Program-made: the position numbers and the translations under genes
Assembly (NCBI GenBank): GCA_003993805.1
Contig: RSEF01000002.1
Coordinates: 68,169,044-68,233,043 of the forward strand
DNA from: Himantopus leucocephalus
Lineage: Eukaryota > Chordata > Aves > Charadriiformes > Recurvirostridae
Length of the DNA: 64,000 nt
Direction of reading: 5' to 3'
Notes under the pieces: generated by a model
The model's database searches: none
The model's input: only the letters and a program-made list of their open reading frames with translations
Told to the model about the DNA's origin: nothing
Shown here: in pieces, positions 1-12,986 of the stretch
How positions within the stretch are numbered: position 1 is the stretch's first letter
How the letters are laid out: the number at the start of each line of letters is the position of its first letter

Positions 1-2983
1 TCTCTTTCTTTGGGTCCCACAAGCCTGCTTTGAAATGTCTTTTAAAGAGATGAAAAGGGTGTAGTTGTAGCTTTAAACCCATGAACTTTGCACATTACTG
101 AAATAAATGGTTCTCCTTTTTATTCTGGGGTCCAGGTTGAGTTAATACACAGAAGTAAAAAAAATATGGATGTCTTCTATTTTATTGTCTCCTGATTTTC
201 CCCCCCTTTTATTTTTTTGGGGAGGTCTAGAAAGAAAAGCATGCTAAAAAGGCCCAGTGTATCGAGGTGTGAAATTGAAGGAGTTGCTCATTCTTATGAT
301 ACAGACACTGTGCCCTTTCACAGGGTTAACATAAAAGGAAACATACTGAAAAACACACACGTAAGTACAAAAAATTCCTTAAATTCAGGGTGTGTTCATA
401 CAAAATGAAATTTCTACAGTGTGGAAAGCATTAAACCTGATCCAGAAAAAATGCGAGGTGCCCCAGCCATTGAGATGTGAATCTCTTTAATCTGCACAAG
501 CATTAGAAAAATCTGAAACATGTGAAAGTTCAAAAGCTGCAAAGCCATTACATGACTTCTTATTCATTTCTTAAATATTGTAACTTTCTATTGAACTGTG
601 AAATGGCTTTTTCTTGGTTTTTTTTTTTCTTTTCATAAGCAATAGATCAGTCACTCACTGATATGTTATTGCACATTGTGAAGCTGAAAGTTAAGTTTCA
701 CTTGCTTATATCTACTTGGTTATAAATTCTTGATTTATTTTAGAGAATTTATGTAGCATTTCAATAATTGGTAACTTGCCCCTTTTCAGCAGTTGCTGTT
801 AAGGAGGGGGGAAAGGGCAAGACTGAGTACAAGTTTTAATTTTTTTTTAAGATCCCAATCAATTTCGCAGTAAGCATCGAGGTAATTTTAATGACTGGCT
901 CTAACTTTGCATGAGGGCTTTTTAACTGTATGTGTGCTAGTTAAAAAAAACAAACCCTAACAAAACCAAAAGCAAAGCAACACAAAATACCCTTTTTTCA
1001 GCTTAACAGCTCTGAAATACAGCAAGAGGACCTTCAAATTTGGTGAAAACTTACTTCAGAGAAAACAGTAAGTTACTGTTTGTAAAGGGACAGACCCGGT
1101 TGGAAACAGAAATGCTCAGCCCAAAGATTTCCCACTATCAACAACCCTCTAAAGTGCATATATGCCTAACTCCAAGGGCCAGAGTCTCCATGTCTGGCCC
1201 CAGGCTGGCCTTGTGCTGCCACAGCAGCCAAACCTCCTGTGGAGGCTTGGGCAGCCTGGCAGATCTGGCTTTCCCTCTATGGGAGTATTAATTTGTTTTG
1301 CATCTGCAGTTGTAGTCTTAGGCTTATTTTTGATACCTTTGCCCTTGCTGTGGTCAGTTATAGCAGCCCTCAAGTTTTCAAATAGTTGTCTCTCACTGGG
1401 GTATGAGTCATGCTTTAGGCTGCTTAAATGAAGTACTCACTGAGATAAAGTTGCTGGGGAGGGGGTCCCATGTGTCTAATGGTTTTGTTCTAGGAGCTGC
1501 CAGGGGTGTAGTGTTACACTGAAATGTCTGAAACAAAAATAGATCTTCATATATAGCCTAACAGGCTTTCTTAAGGGCAAGAAGAATGGAAAGTTTTATA
1601 CTGATTTGCCATTTGAAAATCAGCCACAAATTTTTGTCAGTGAAACTCCTGTGAGAAGATAGTATAGTGACAAAAAACAGTTCGAGTTGGTTTTTAAAAT
1701 GACATGCAACTGCACAATCTGACCGAGAGACTTTTTGAGTCCCTTCCTCACAAAAAATATCTTCTACACTTAAAAAGACAGGGAGAGGCCTGTTTTCCAC
1801 ATGAAAATAGTTGGCAACCTGACGTTCATTGACTTGCCAAAAGATGTATCAGAAGAGCTGAGGTAATCCACGAAATTCTGAGGTGGCGAAGCAGAAAAGT
1901 GCAAGTACTCTGTGGGCTAGAGATGGGGTGGCTGCAGGACCAGAGGGGAGTATCAGCTGAGAACTTCAGGATCTCTGGAGGAGACCATGTTCTCAAGCAA
2001 TGCTCATCATTTAGAGTTATAAAACCTAAACAAATGTCTCAAACCTGTGCCAAGACCCGAGGAGTTTAAAGGTAAACATTAGATAAGGGTTAGCTGTAGT
2101 CATTCTGTCCTCTGCTGCCAAGGCCTTGCAGCACAACAAAGGACTATTGATCAAAAAGGTCATGTAGAAGAGGGCAGGGTTTGAAGAAACTGAATTTAAA
2201 AAAAAAAAAACACCACCCAAATGAGACAAATGCAAAAATAGTAACACAGAGATGAATGGTGTTCTGTACATCAGGCATTTCTCCCATGCATTCTTTTATT
2301 TGTCTGCACAGATACAGAGAATATCTGTAATTCTCTTGGTGACATCCCTCTGTAGTCTCTAGAGCTTGAAATGGGAAGTAATTGCACGTGTCCCTCTAAA
2401 TAAAATGGAAAAGGTGACAAAAGAAAACATGGTGCTGTGCTTGGGTTTTCAACTTCATGCTGTTCTACCCTAAAGGTCTTGCAGGGACACTCAGGGTTGC
2501 TCACACACATGATGGTAGCCAGTGGCTACTGGTTACTGTAGTATTTAGGCCTTTGCATGGTAGCAGGAGCTGCTAATGGATATGTTATGAACAACCTGCT
2601 GTTATCTTGATCTTCACCAAAAAGTCTTCCCCCCTACCCCACCCTGAGGTTGTGGGAAAGGGAAATAATTCTTTGTAGCTGGGATCGATCCACAAGTTAT
2701 CGGCCTCTCATATCCTGAAAAATATTAATAAAGGGCACTGTACTCTTGCAAGTCTGCTGTAAAAAGATTCTAAAATACAGAGATTCTGGTGTCATCCGCG
2801 GACGACAATCTGCTAAGTGTGTTTGTGTTTTGGGGGCAAGCGGAAAAAGAGCATTCCCTGTGAATGACAAGTGCCAATCTCATAATGTCATATTACTATT
2901 ATGGATGAATAAAGAAAAAAGGCCCATTATGTTATATCTAACTAGAAAGAAACCTAACAAAGAAATACACTGTGTTGTTAGTG
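1..2983. other. Intergenic DNA, nothing recognised
   Basis: AT-rich sequence with short homopolymers. Short frames here show no known domain, codon bias or conserved motif that I recognise. Confidence 0.7.
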
Positions 2984-3085
2984 AGAGGAAGTATAGACTT
3001 GTGGTTAGGGCACAGGAGATGTTGGTTCAAATTTCTGGCTCTGCAAGAGACTTCCTCTGTGACCTTGGGCGACTCGCGTACTGCC
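2984..3085 (+). repeat. MIR/CORE-SINE-like relic, tRNA-derived head
   Basis: The stretch around GTGGTTAGGGCACAGGAGAT, a B-box-like GGTTCAAATT and TTCCTCTGTGACCTTGGGCG follows the head and core of amniote MIR-type SINEs as I remember them. The matching tail is found 330 nt downstream. Assignment by eye. Confidence 0.6.
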
Positions 3086-3410
3086 ACACTTCAAAACAGC
3101 AGTAGCACCCAGACTGGGAGAGAGATTTCCTGGAGAGATCAGTTCCCATTTAGACACTCATATAGGGTGCCTAAGTGGCCAGATCTTCAAGATGGGCAAA
3201 AAGGTCTTTTGAAAATCTACAATAAAAGTAGGAACTACAGGGCTTAGAGCGTTTATTTTTTTTCTTCTCCTTTTTTTTTTTTTTCTTTTGCCCTTTTCTT
3301 CAGTTTCTTCTCTTTTTCCTATGGAAGTCTGGCTATGATGCTGGTTATTGAGCATTTGAGAGCATCTGATCCTTGACCTCCCTTGGGATTCTCACTCTTA
3401 GTCATCTTAA

Positions 3411-3535
3411 GGCATGGTTTCCCAGCTGAAAATGGAGATAACAATGCGTTCTTTATCTTGCTGTCTGCCAGTTTTGCCTGTTTAGATGTCGAGGCTTTGG
3501 GAGGAGGGACTGCGTTCTACATTATACAGGTATTT
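3411..3535 (+). repeat. MIR/CORE-SINE-like relic, middle and tail
   Basis: GGTTTCCCAGCTGAAAATGG resembles the SINE's CAGTTTCCCCATCTGTAAAATGG. The following TTTAGATGTCGAGGCTTTGG plus GAGGGACTG resembles the sauropsid SINE tail. It is in the same orientation as the relic at 2984-3085 and continues it, so both may be one interrupted copy. Confidence 0.5.
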
Positions 3536-6455
3536 GACCCTAATCTTTCAGAGGCATTGGGAGAAACGGGGACTTTAGACATCAGGGCGATGAAAAGGAA
3601 CACACAAATGATGGTAAAAGCAGCGATTTTGAATAAGTGATGAACTCAGCTCAGTAGTATTGAAACCGGTTTAGCTTCTTATAGAGAGAGAAGACAATTT
3701 GGGTCAGAATCAGGATTTCTTCAAGACCTGGGAATGTTGAGATCCAGACTTATGGGTTAAACAGATCTCTACCCAGAGTTAGATTAGAGTCTGTGTTGAA
3801 GTATGTTTTCAATTATATTCTGTTAGAAAAGTAATGCTGAAATTTATCTTAAGTTGTCACAGTGCTTCAAAGCATGGGCTTTTCCTCTCTCTAAGTCCTT
3901 GAACAAATGCAGGATGTGTTGAGGCAAAACTGTTTCCAATTAAGTTGATGCATTCTGTTCTTTAATGTTTTAGGATTTCAAGTTTAAGTTAAAGAAAAAT
4001 CCTGTAGCCAGAGTTCAGAAGGATGATTCAGATAAAATTGCCTGGAAAGCAGTTATTTGCCTGAATTTCTGTGGCTGCACCATGCTGGGTCCTCAGATAG
4101 CACAGGGTGACACATAGCCATGAACTTCAGTGAAACTCTGCTGACTAACATTGACTGGGGATCCAGCTCTGCTCTTTGTCCGGTCACCGAATATCTAAGA
4201 GGGGCTTGAGGCATGTGGGTTCAGGGAAATAAAAGTGATTCCAGCAAATTTCTTTTTTGCTCGTATCCGATGTAAATTTTTGCTGTAGTAAGTGTGTCTG
4301 GTTCAGCAGAACAAGTTTGTGAAGTTCCAAGGGTTTTTTCCTGCCTAACTGAAGCATACTTGTTCATCACCCATCATTTTGTGGAGTGCTATCGTGAAAA
4401 CTTCTGTCATGTTGAAGATTAAAAAGGGATTAAGACTGAGTAATGGGTTTTTCAGGTAAATTTATGTACACACACAGCACATTAATTGTTCGGGTTCAGT
4501 TCTCCAGCTCAAGACAAATACTTGCATGTTTACACTTGACACTTTTATTTGTCAATTCTTGGAGCTGCTACTGCAGGGATCCCTGAACAAACGGCCTTAG
4601 CGTTCTTCTGTATGTTCTTTCTCATACGTGCCACCTCCATCCCTGCTCCCCCTGCACAAACACCTCCCTGCTGAACCCTAGCCAGCAAGGTTATGCCAGA
4701 ACTTAATTTGAGTCACTGATGTTGACTGCTTTGCAATGCCCGGCCTGCTCAATTTTGTTTTCCCTCAAGGCCAAATTTAAGACTACTCAGAGCACATAAG
4801 CAAACTGGCTTTGGCAAAGGTAAAATATATGTGGAAATGATGATAAAAAGAAATCCTTGCATTTTTGTGATACTAAATAAGGAATAAAAATAATTTGACG
4901 TAGGAACAAATGGCTGGTTTCTCACTTTGGCCAATATCCTGTTGCAAGAGTATGTGCCACTGGCTGTCAGTGCTGAATGAGTTTTTTAAACTTTGCAAGA
5001 AAACTTTTTTTTTATTTTATTTTTTTGAGTAAGGTTTATTGTGGACAAAGATGTTACTGAAGGAATCCTGCTAACATAGTCCACTTGAAGAAGTTTGTGC
5101 AGGTATTCAGTAATGCATTAACCATCTGTCGGGAGCGATAAGGAAATTACTCAGTAGCTTTGCTGAAGATGAGAATGTTTCTTCAACTTCTCTTCTCAAA
5201 AAGAATCTTATTTGTGGGACCCGGATAGTCTTTTCACCATACAATCTGTCATGCATTGTGTGTGGGACTGTGCAGTGACAGGGGTTGTAAGAAGAGAAAA
5301 ACTTGAATTTCAGTTTCCTACTTGGTTTTGGTTTGTTTAATACCTGTGTTAAACAATTAGGTCATTTAGAATTTGAAATATTGAGTTAGGTTATGGATCC
5401 AAATTATGTAGCTGGCCGTAAGTGTGAACCTACTTACACTTGGTTCTCTTAAAACTAGGTACAACTTACTTTCATACTCTTAAAAGATCACTTTGAAATC
5501 TGGCCCTAAAAATATAAGAAAATATCTAACGTAACATTAAACCACACCGTAATTCAGAGCAGTGTCCTTATTTAGGCTTTTTCTTGAAAAGTCAGGTCAA
5601 ACCTCTCTTCCATTTAAACTTCTAAAAGTTTTTGATCGCAAGCTGTTTTAAATAAACTTCCTGGACTCAGAAGATACTAGAATTTTGTCATGTTTTAGTG
5701 TATGCACCATGGGATAATTGTTCTATTTCAGGATGATATTTGGTTGTATTATCCATGACAAGTTTTCTGTTTCCGTTGTCTGTGTTTGTAGTCTTAGCAG
5801 TATGTTCTTTTCATAGAAAAATGGTATGCTGGTCTTTTAGTATAAATAAAAAAACCCAAGAAAAATAACCACAGTGTGACATGGGTCCCCTTAGAGCTGG
5901 GGGTAATATTATGAATGCCCTCTTAATATGGGATAAAAAAAGACTTCTATTTTGCTTTGGAAAAATGTGGAATATTAGGTCTCATTCTGGAAACCTGGGC
6001 TGTGACTACTTTCTGCCTGGCAGGGTGCAAATTTTATGTTCTGTGTACAACTATATCCTGGTCACCACTTTGAATTAATAATTGACTGGCTGAGTGAATC
6101 CTGTCCACTTTCTGAACCATAGCAGAAATATGTTTCAGTGAGATGTCAAGCTGAGACTATTTGAATGAGCAGATTTTAAAAACAAACAAAAAAAAAGGTT
6201 AAACATATTTAATGACATTTGCTATAAATGGACAGGTGCCTGACTTAAAAAGAGCAGAGAAATCTCCTTCCAACCAATGAGTCTAAGACATTTTTATTTA
6301 AAGTCTAACATATATTCAAGAGTTTAATTGACATGCCTTATTATTTACTCTGAGAATCTACTCTGAAATTATTGTGTTGCTGCTGTAAATGTACTGGGTT
6401 CCTCCAGACAAAGGACATGACTTTCACAACAAACTATATGCATTTCCCAATACAC

Positions 6456-6532
6456 GCATCACGGAAGAGTGCAACAAGTTTATACCATCCTTGNGCATCA
6501 CAGAAGAGTGCAACAAGTTTGTATCATCCTTT
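6456..6532. repeat. 38-nt near-identical tandem pair around a single N
   Basis: Copies 6456-6493 and 6495-6532 differ at a few bases and are separated only by N6494. This looks like overlapping contig ends that were joined without merging rather than a biological repeat. Confidence 0.85.
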
Positions 6533-7197
6533 TCTTTCTACAGTCCTTAAAACTTATTTAGAGGAGAAATCACAGCTGCTTTTGTCCAAAGAGCATCAGT
6601 ATTTTTATGACTGGCACATATGACTGGTGACATGACTCAGCTTTAACAACAGCAACCTCGATCTTGCAATAATTGCCATTATCTCAGTAGTCATAGTGGA
6701 GACATTGGAATGCTTCAGTTTTGCATAAGTGAGACTGTATGCAGTCAGATTGTACCTTAGGAAGCAGATCCCTAATAGTCAGAACTGCTGTACTGTACTG
6801 ACATACGGTTTGAGGGACAGTTTAAATATTATCAGTAGCTTTTCAAACATTGAGTAAATAGGGCGTATCAGTAAGTGGTACGGATGAGATAGCAAAGTTA
6901 TGGATTTTACACCAGCTTAACTTAAATGAGACTATTTCCAGCAATAATTGATATAAGTTTATAATAGGACAAAAGACAGCTGGGACATTACAGAAACACT
7001 GCCCGATCTGTCTTTTGACAGAAGGATAGCATTTTGAACCATCCCAGGTTGACTGGCATCACACTTTTACCCGCCTGCTGATTGCTGCTCATGGTACTAA
7101 TTTGATCTCAAGCTTATTTTGGCAGAAAAGTGTGTCTGTTGTGACAAAAGCAACTTTGCACAAGATATTTGTGGCCAATCCATTAATAGTATGAGTG

Positions 7198-7300
7198 TGG
7201 GGCCCAACTCTGAAGATTGCCTTATGACTCTGGCTTTAGCCAGCCAGCCACCGTGTTACTTCAGTGAGCTATTCAGGTTCCTAAAGTTACACATGCACCA
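7198..7300 (+). repeat. Possible ancient sauropsid repeat relic
   Basis: GGGGCCCAACTCTGAAGATT and later TTCAGTGAGCTATTCAGGTT plus CCTAAAGTTACACATGC resemble an old dispersed amniote repeat with ACTTCAGTGGG and CCTAAAGTTAAGCACATG modules. Recognised by eye only. Confidence 0.3.
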
Positions 7301-9408
7301 GAAAAACTTTGATGGGTCAGAGATTAAATTACTTTCCTTCCTCTCTTTTGTCCTTCCTTTCTCCCCTTCCTCACCATCTGTCTGGCTTTCCAAAGAATGT
7401 ATATTGATTTTTTGGCCCTAAATTATCACTGAGGCAACGATGGGCAGAGAATTTCAATGTGGTATTGTTATGCATCGGTCAGATTTTTATATACCTTTTC
7501 TAACAAGTAACACTGCTGCTGTCAGTTTTTGATCATTTAAGCTGAAGACATGCAGAGAGTAGCACCTCTACATTTTAAGGTGCTTAAACAGTTGCATTAA
7601 TTTAGCAACATATAAATGATTACTATATTGCATCAAAAAATGCCCACCTTTTGGCTGAGTTAGGACTGCATCTAAAGCACTAAAAAGAGATCCATCAGTG
7701 CCTAAGAGCTTTAAGTTGAGTCTTTACATGAATTCATGGATGAGTTTACTTGGAAAACATTGACTGGCACTGCAAAACAGAAGCTCGACAAAATTAACAG
7801 CAAATCCTCTCAGTGAAGTAGATCTGTTGACTGTCAGCTGCCCTAGATTTTAGAGTGCAAAACCACTCAGACGGTTGCTGAGCACCAGTGGCTCAGAGAG
7901 TTGGGGAAATTAGCCTCTGGTTGTGAGAATAATTGGATTCCATTTGGGGAACTTTCAAACTTTTAATATTTTAAATATTTGAGTGAAGGACGAGTGGTTT
8001 CTTTTCATTATGGTATTTGAAGGGCTGGAGGGTATTTTCTTTCTCTGGTTTTAATGCCTAATTCCCCTCAGAGTATCTTAGCATACATGCTGCTTTATAA
8101 AGGCCACCTTTTGTGTCCTTACTGAAGCACGTACCTCCCTCGTCCTCTTCCCTCCCCAAAACACCCTGTAGTTGGGTCAATAAAAACTGGCACAGTGAGA
8201 GTAATGGCTCCAAATGGAGAAACAGATATCACTTCCAAACATCCCAAAAGCACACATCCCACTTCAACAGCCCTCCCTTTTATCATAGGTAAGGTTTCAG
8301 TGAGGCTTGAAAATATCAGAAGAGTAAAACCAGGATTGTTAAAAAAAAAAAAAGAGACATAAAAATCTCCCACTACTTCCTCTTGAGGATCTCTAATGTT
8401 TCCTCCCTGTCTGTAGAGGGGATGTATTTGCAGCAGTAATTCTATTTATTTTTATCTCAGATATAGTGCTAAACAAAGGGATTCTTTTTCTCTTTTGTCC
8501 TTCTAGACTGAGTTTATGGAAGGTCTCTCCTCTTTTCTCAACCCCAAACCGATACAGATAATAATTCACATCCTCTTTGATTGCTCTTTCCAGTACTTCA
8601 TGAATAGCTGTTAATCTTAATGATCCTTCAATCCTACATTTGAATGGACCACTACCCATTCCCCATACACTCTGGAGGATGTATGTCAGGGCGTACATAT
8701 TAATTAGGCAGAATTGTGTAAGCAGTTTTTTCCAAAACCACCAAGGCCAGTTAGTCATCCAGACATTACATAATAAAAGTTCATAAGTTGAAAAGAATGT
8801 TCTCAATCATTTATGCTCAGTAAAAGAGAGGTTTTAAAGGTACAAATGGAAATTAGATTTCCTGAAATTCAGAACTGAAACATTTTTCTTAGAAGTAACA
8901 CAAATTACTACAATTAATAATTTAACTGAAAAAGCTTATAAACATGTGGATATACATGTATGTGTATGCATCTTTGTCTATCTCTGGATTTCCTAGAAGT
9001 TTGTTTGGGAGCTTAGACTAGAACAAATCTGGCTGCTAGAGAGAGCTCCCCTGCGTTTAGTGAGATGTTGCATGGCCACAAATGCTAATCAGCACAACTA
9101 AGACAGCATCACGCTTCAGTGACCACAAAAGAATTCAGTTTCGATGTGAGATGTAGAGGTAGAAGAATTGCAACCGTTTGGGTGTCAGTGAGCCTATAAA
9201 ATCCAAAGTATAATGCACTGCAAGACAGAAGGGATGAAAAACCATGTGCAGACTTAACATTCACAGAGACAAAGTGAGGGATCCAGAAGGAAATATGAAG
9301 GAGAAAACTATGGAAAATGCTTACGGCCCTGAAAAAGAGTCTAAATGAACATTCAAAAGAATGCATTTTTCTACTTATGCAATATAAGCAGCAGAGGGAA
9401 TTTTTTAA

Positions 9409-9908
9409 AAGATTTGTGGCCTTCTATGACAGGGTTACAGNNNNNNNNNNNNNNNNNNNNNNNNNNNNNNNNNNNNNNNNNNNNNNNNNNNNNNNNNNNN
9501 NNNNNNNNNNNNNNNNNNNNNNNNNNNNNNNNNNNNNNNNAGCCTGGAGAAGAGAAGGCTCCAGGGAGACTTTATAGCAGCCTAGAGGGGGCCTACGGGT
9601 AAGAGGGACTTTTTATCAGGGACTGTAGTGATAGGACGAGGGGTAACACTTTGTCCATGACACACTTTTAAACTGGAAGAGGGTAGATTTAGATTAGATG
9701 TTACGAAGAAATTCTTTACTGTGAGGGTGGTGAGACACTGGAACAGGCTGCCCAGAGAAGTTGTGGATGCCTCATCCCTGGAAGTGTTCCAGGACAGGCT
9801 GGATGGGGCTTTAAGCAACGTGGTTCAGTGGGACGTGTCCCTGCCTATGGCAGGGGGGTTGGAACTAGATGATCTTTAAGGTCCCTTCCAACTATTCTAT
9901 GATTCTCT
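9409..9908 (+). mobile_element. CR1 LINE fragment broken by an assembly gap
   Basis: The right part (9541-9908) matches the 3' end of avian CR1: the end of the reverse-transcriptase frame (a stretch like GAGGGTGGTGAGACACTGGA), the conserved untranslated tail and the terminal ATTCTATGATTCT repeat. The bases left of the gap (9409-9440) encode FVAFYDRVT, close to the FVGFYDGVT stretch of CR1 reverse transcriptase, so the element starts before the gap. The frame is broken and the copy is inactive. Family named from remembered consensus. Confidence 0.85.
9441..9540. other. Assembly gap of 100 N
   Basis: Exactly 100 Ns, a conventional placeholder for unknown length, sitting inside a CR1 element. 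Confidence 0.98.
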
Positions 9909-12649
9909 GAAAACTGGGTCCTAGGTATGTGGAAACTTGATCAGTTATTCCTGATATAACTCATGCTATGTGGCTTAAACGAGGCTGTGATAGGTACACA
10001 GCTTGTGTCAGAAAGAGAACATTTAATTGAGTGAATCTGATTGAAAGCTACTGCATTGTAGCAATGAAAATAACTAAAACATCAGTTAAAAACATAATGA
10101 ATAATTTTAAAGTGCTTATAATGTCAGGGTTCATTATTTGATTTTATGGTCAAATTCCAAGTGCACTCTATAATTCAGCTTCCCCTTTTATGGAGAGTTC
10201 ATTGAAGAAAAGTCAGGGGGAGGAAAGATGAGGGGAGAAAAATGGTGCCCATAAAATTGTGCACTTTTTTCCTCAAAGATTGAGGTTAATCTTTTGTAGT
10301 TGTACTTGAACTTAATCTGCCCTGGTTTATAAAAGATATAAAATTCTCTTTTCTGAACTTATCCCTGTAGTTCCAGTATAAAATTTTACATTCCGTATTC
10401 TGTCCAGACCTAGGTAATTTCATTTCCCTTTACCCATGTCCTTACAGAGAACAAGCAGCAATGATTAGGCTGTCAGGGAATCACTGTTTGCTCGGCAACA
10501 GCACCCATTCACCCCAAACCCTTCCTTTGCAAAGTCTGAAACCATTGCATTATATACTTCTGCTTGGTATCATCTTCCCTCTTGTACAGGGTAATGCCAC
10601 TTTCTAAAAAACAAGTAAGTTCTGTGAAAAGTTTTGAGTAGGTTTTGCATCAATTCAGTATTTTGACTTGAAATTAAAGGATGATTCTTCAGTCAAAGTT
10701 CTTTTTCTTTGGAAGAAAAGGTGACTCAGACGTTTGTGAGGCAGATTGACTTTGTGACGAAACTGCTAAAGTAGAAAAAGTACCTGTTGGCAGAAATGCA
10801 CCTAAGCAATTCTTTCAAAAGTCTACAGTCACCTTAACTTCTGTAGACAAAACCAAGCTTCTCCAATGTTACTAGATTTAAGAGAAATGAGATGAGGTAA
10901 GTTTTTTTCTTTTTGGTCAAATAAATATACTTATTTCTTGAAGCTACATGTCAGCAATAAAATGTGAGAATGAAATACGCGCTCATACATATCTCAGTGA
11001 AGGTAAGTCAGTGTTTTTAGCAAAGATTTTACTGGTATTAGAATCCTATAGGAGAATTTGTGTTTTTTATAGCATTGAGACTAATTCCTTTCTGACTGTC
11101 CTCTTGAATAATTTATACTGCTTTTTCACCTCATTCCCCATTCCTGTTTGCTATCGGGTAGACAGTTCCTCCTTTCTTCTTAACCATTTTTAACTCTCAT
11201 GAACACAAATTAAACCCTTTTTTAGCATGCTTTTTTCTGATCCTTCCAGCCAAGGAAGGACCTAAAGCAAACAAAAAGAAGTCATTGTCACACAACAAGT
11301 TGTGCAACTCACTGCAGCTGGCAGTTTTGGAAAACAAAAGTTTAAGTGTCTTAGAGTAAGAATATCCATGTTTGGGCAGAACAGGCCCACATCAATGTTC
11401 AATGTGATGGTTGCATCTGATATCCACTCCACAAGGTCCATCACCTCCTGCCTACAGAAGACCTGAGAATAAGAGAGCTGCCTGTCTCTAATAGTCTTCT
11501 CCTGAACATCTCCCACTTCCCATTGTTAGAAACATGACGATGGACCAGATAGTTCTGTGGAGTGAACCAAAACTTCTGGTCCTGTGTTAAACATTCCTTC
11601 TTCTCTCAAGGCCAAATTTGCCTGCTCAACCACATATTTGAGCTGTGTTGCCAGTGTCCAATTTAGACTGAAAATTCTTTAGGGCAAAGGTAATATCTTC
11701 CTTTTAATGACTGCCCTGTATGTAAAACTGAGGGCATAAATAATCGTAATACTAAATACAAGGAAAAGTTCAGTTCTGCCCTCATGTAAGTGAGAAGCAG
11801 GTTGCATTCTCTGACATAGACTTTGTTTATGATTTACATCAGTGGTTGTCTATGATAAATATTTTCATAGTGTTTTCTAATTATTCTCATGGCAAACTGA
11901 AATGGAGGGTCGTTTTGTGATAGTCTGAGATTCTTTTCTTACTTAGTTGACTTTTTCAAGTCTAATGGCTAATTCTTGAATGGGAAGTGGTTTCTGCAGA
12001 TTTGATAATACCAAATGGAAGTTGGGTGATGTTTTTGCCTTTAACATATGCTTAGATGGGTATCTGCAGCACAGTATCTCAAGAACAGAGGGAAGAAAGG
12101 ATCTATCATCAACAAACTCAAGGACTGCAGCCCAGAAAATTCTTTAGTTTTTAATGTGTTCCACTGATAAGGGAATATCTTACTGGTAGAGAGCAAAACC
12201 AGAATGATGAGACTTGGTTTAAATGGAATGCTTTTTAATAAACAAATCTAGTGGTCATTTATCCAAACATTAATTATTAAATGTTTACACCGCTCTTAGC
12301 ATATGTATGCATTTCACTATGACCACTCATCTTAGGGTCTGGCAGGGTAATGTTGCAGAGTGACTGGAACCTTTTGAACTTCTGCATGACATCAGCAAGT
12401 AGAATCTCTGCAGTGCTCTGACCTGAGAATGTTTTCATTGTAGCTGTTGAAACTCAATGTACAAGACTGTCTTTGTGTCCAAGCGGAGGAGAGTGACAAC
12501 TTGGTAAACTACACATTAGACAACTGATATCTTCTATACAGAGGAGGACAACCGTGCAGGAAAACAATAAAATCTGTTGCTGAAATTAGCTTTCAAACAG
12601 GGGCCCCTTAGATGTCAGGAGAGGTTTTAGAGATGGGTGTTATCAGTAA
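9909..12649. other. Intergenic DNA between two CR1 fragments
   Basis: Holds the SINE-tail relic at 11.66-11.76 kb; otherwise nothing recognised. Confidence 0.65.
11661..11759 (+). repeat. SINE-tail relic
   Basis: TTTAGACTGAAAATTCTTTA followed by GGGCAAAGG and ending in an AATAATCGTAATACTAAATA-like stretch resembles the tail of ancient amniote SINEs (TAGACTGTAAGCTCTTTGGG, then AATAATAA). Heavily decayed. Confidence 0.45.
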
Positions 12650-12986
12650 TCACAGAATATGGGGTTGGAAGGGACCTCAAGGATCATCTGGTCCAACCTT
12701 TCTTGGCAAAAGCAAGCTCTAGATAAGATGGGCCAGCACCCTGTCGAGCTGAATCTTTAAAGTGTCCAATGTTGGGTAATCCCCCACTTCCCTGGGGAGA
12801 TTATTCTGATGGCTGATTGTTCTCATTGGGACAAATTTTTCTCTTGGGTCTAATTGGAATCTCCCCAGGAGTAACTTGTACCCATTACCCTCTGTCTTTC
12901 CCATGTGACTCCTTGTAAAAAGGGAGTCTCCATCTTCTTTGTAGCTACCCTTTTAATACTGGAACATGGTGACAAGACATCCCCGA
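12650..12986 (-). mobile_element. CR1 LINE fragment, 5'-truncated
   Basis: Reverse-complement of a CR1 3' end. It begins with the tail complement (GGGTTGGAAGGGACCTCAAGG, shifted by a few changes), then the complement of the C-terminal reverse-transcriptase region and adjacent non-coding part. It is diverged and frameshifted, which suggests an old insertion. CR1 copies are usually 5'-truncated. Confidence 0.85.

Larger units (their letters stand above)
3536..9408. other. Intergenic DNA
   Basis: Apart from the duplication around N6494 and a possible repeat relic at 7.2 kb, nothing is recognised. The longest frame (8393-8806, minus, 137 codons) matches no family I know. Confidence 0.65.

Noticed and set aside
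8393..8806. 137-codon open frame on the minus strand
   Set aside because: No recognised domain, no promoter or splice context, AT-rich composition like its surroundings. Probably chance, though a homology search was not possible.
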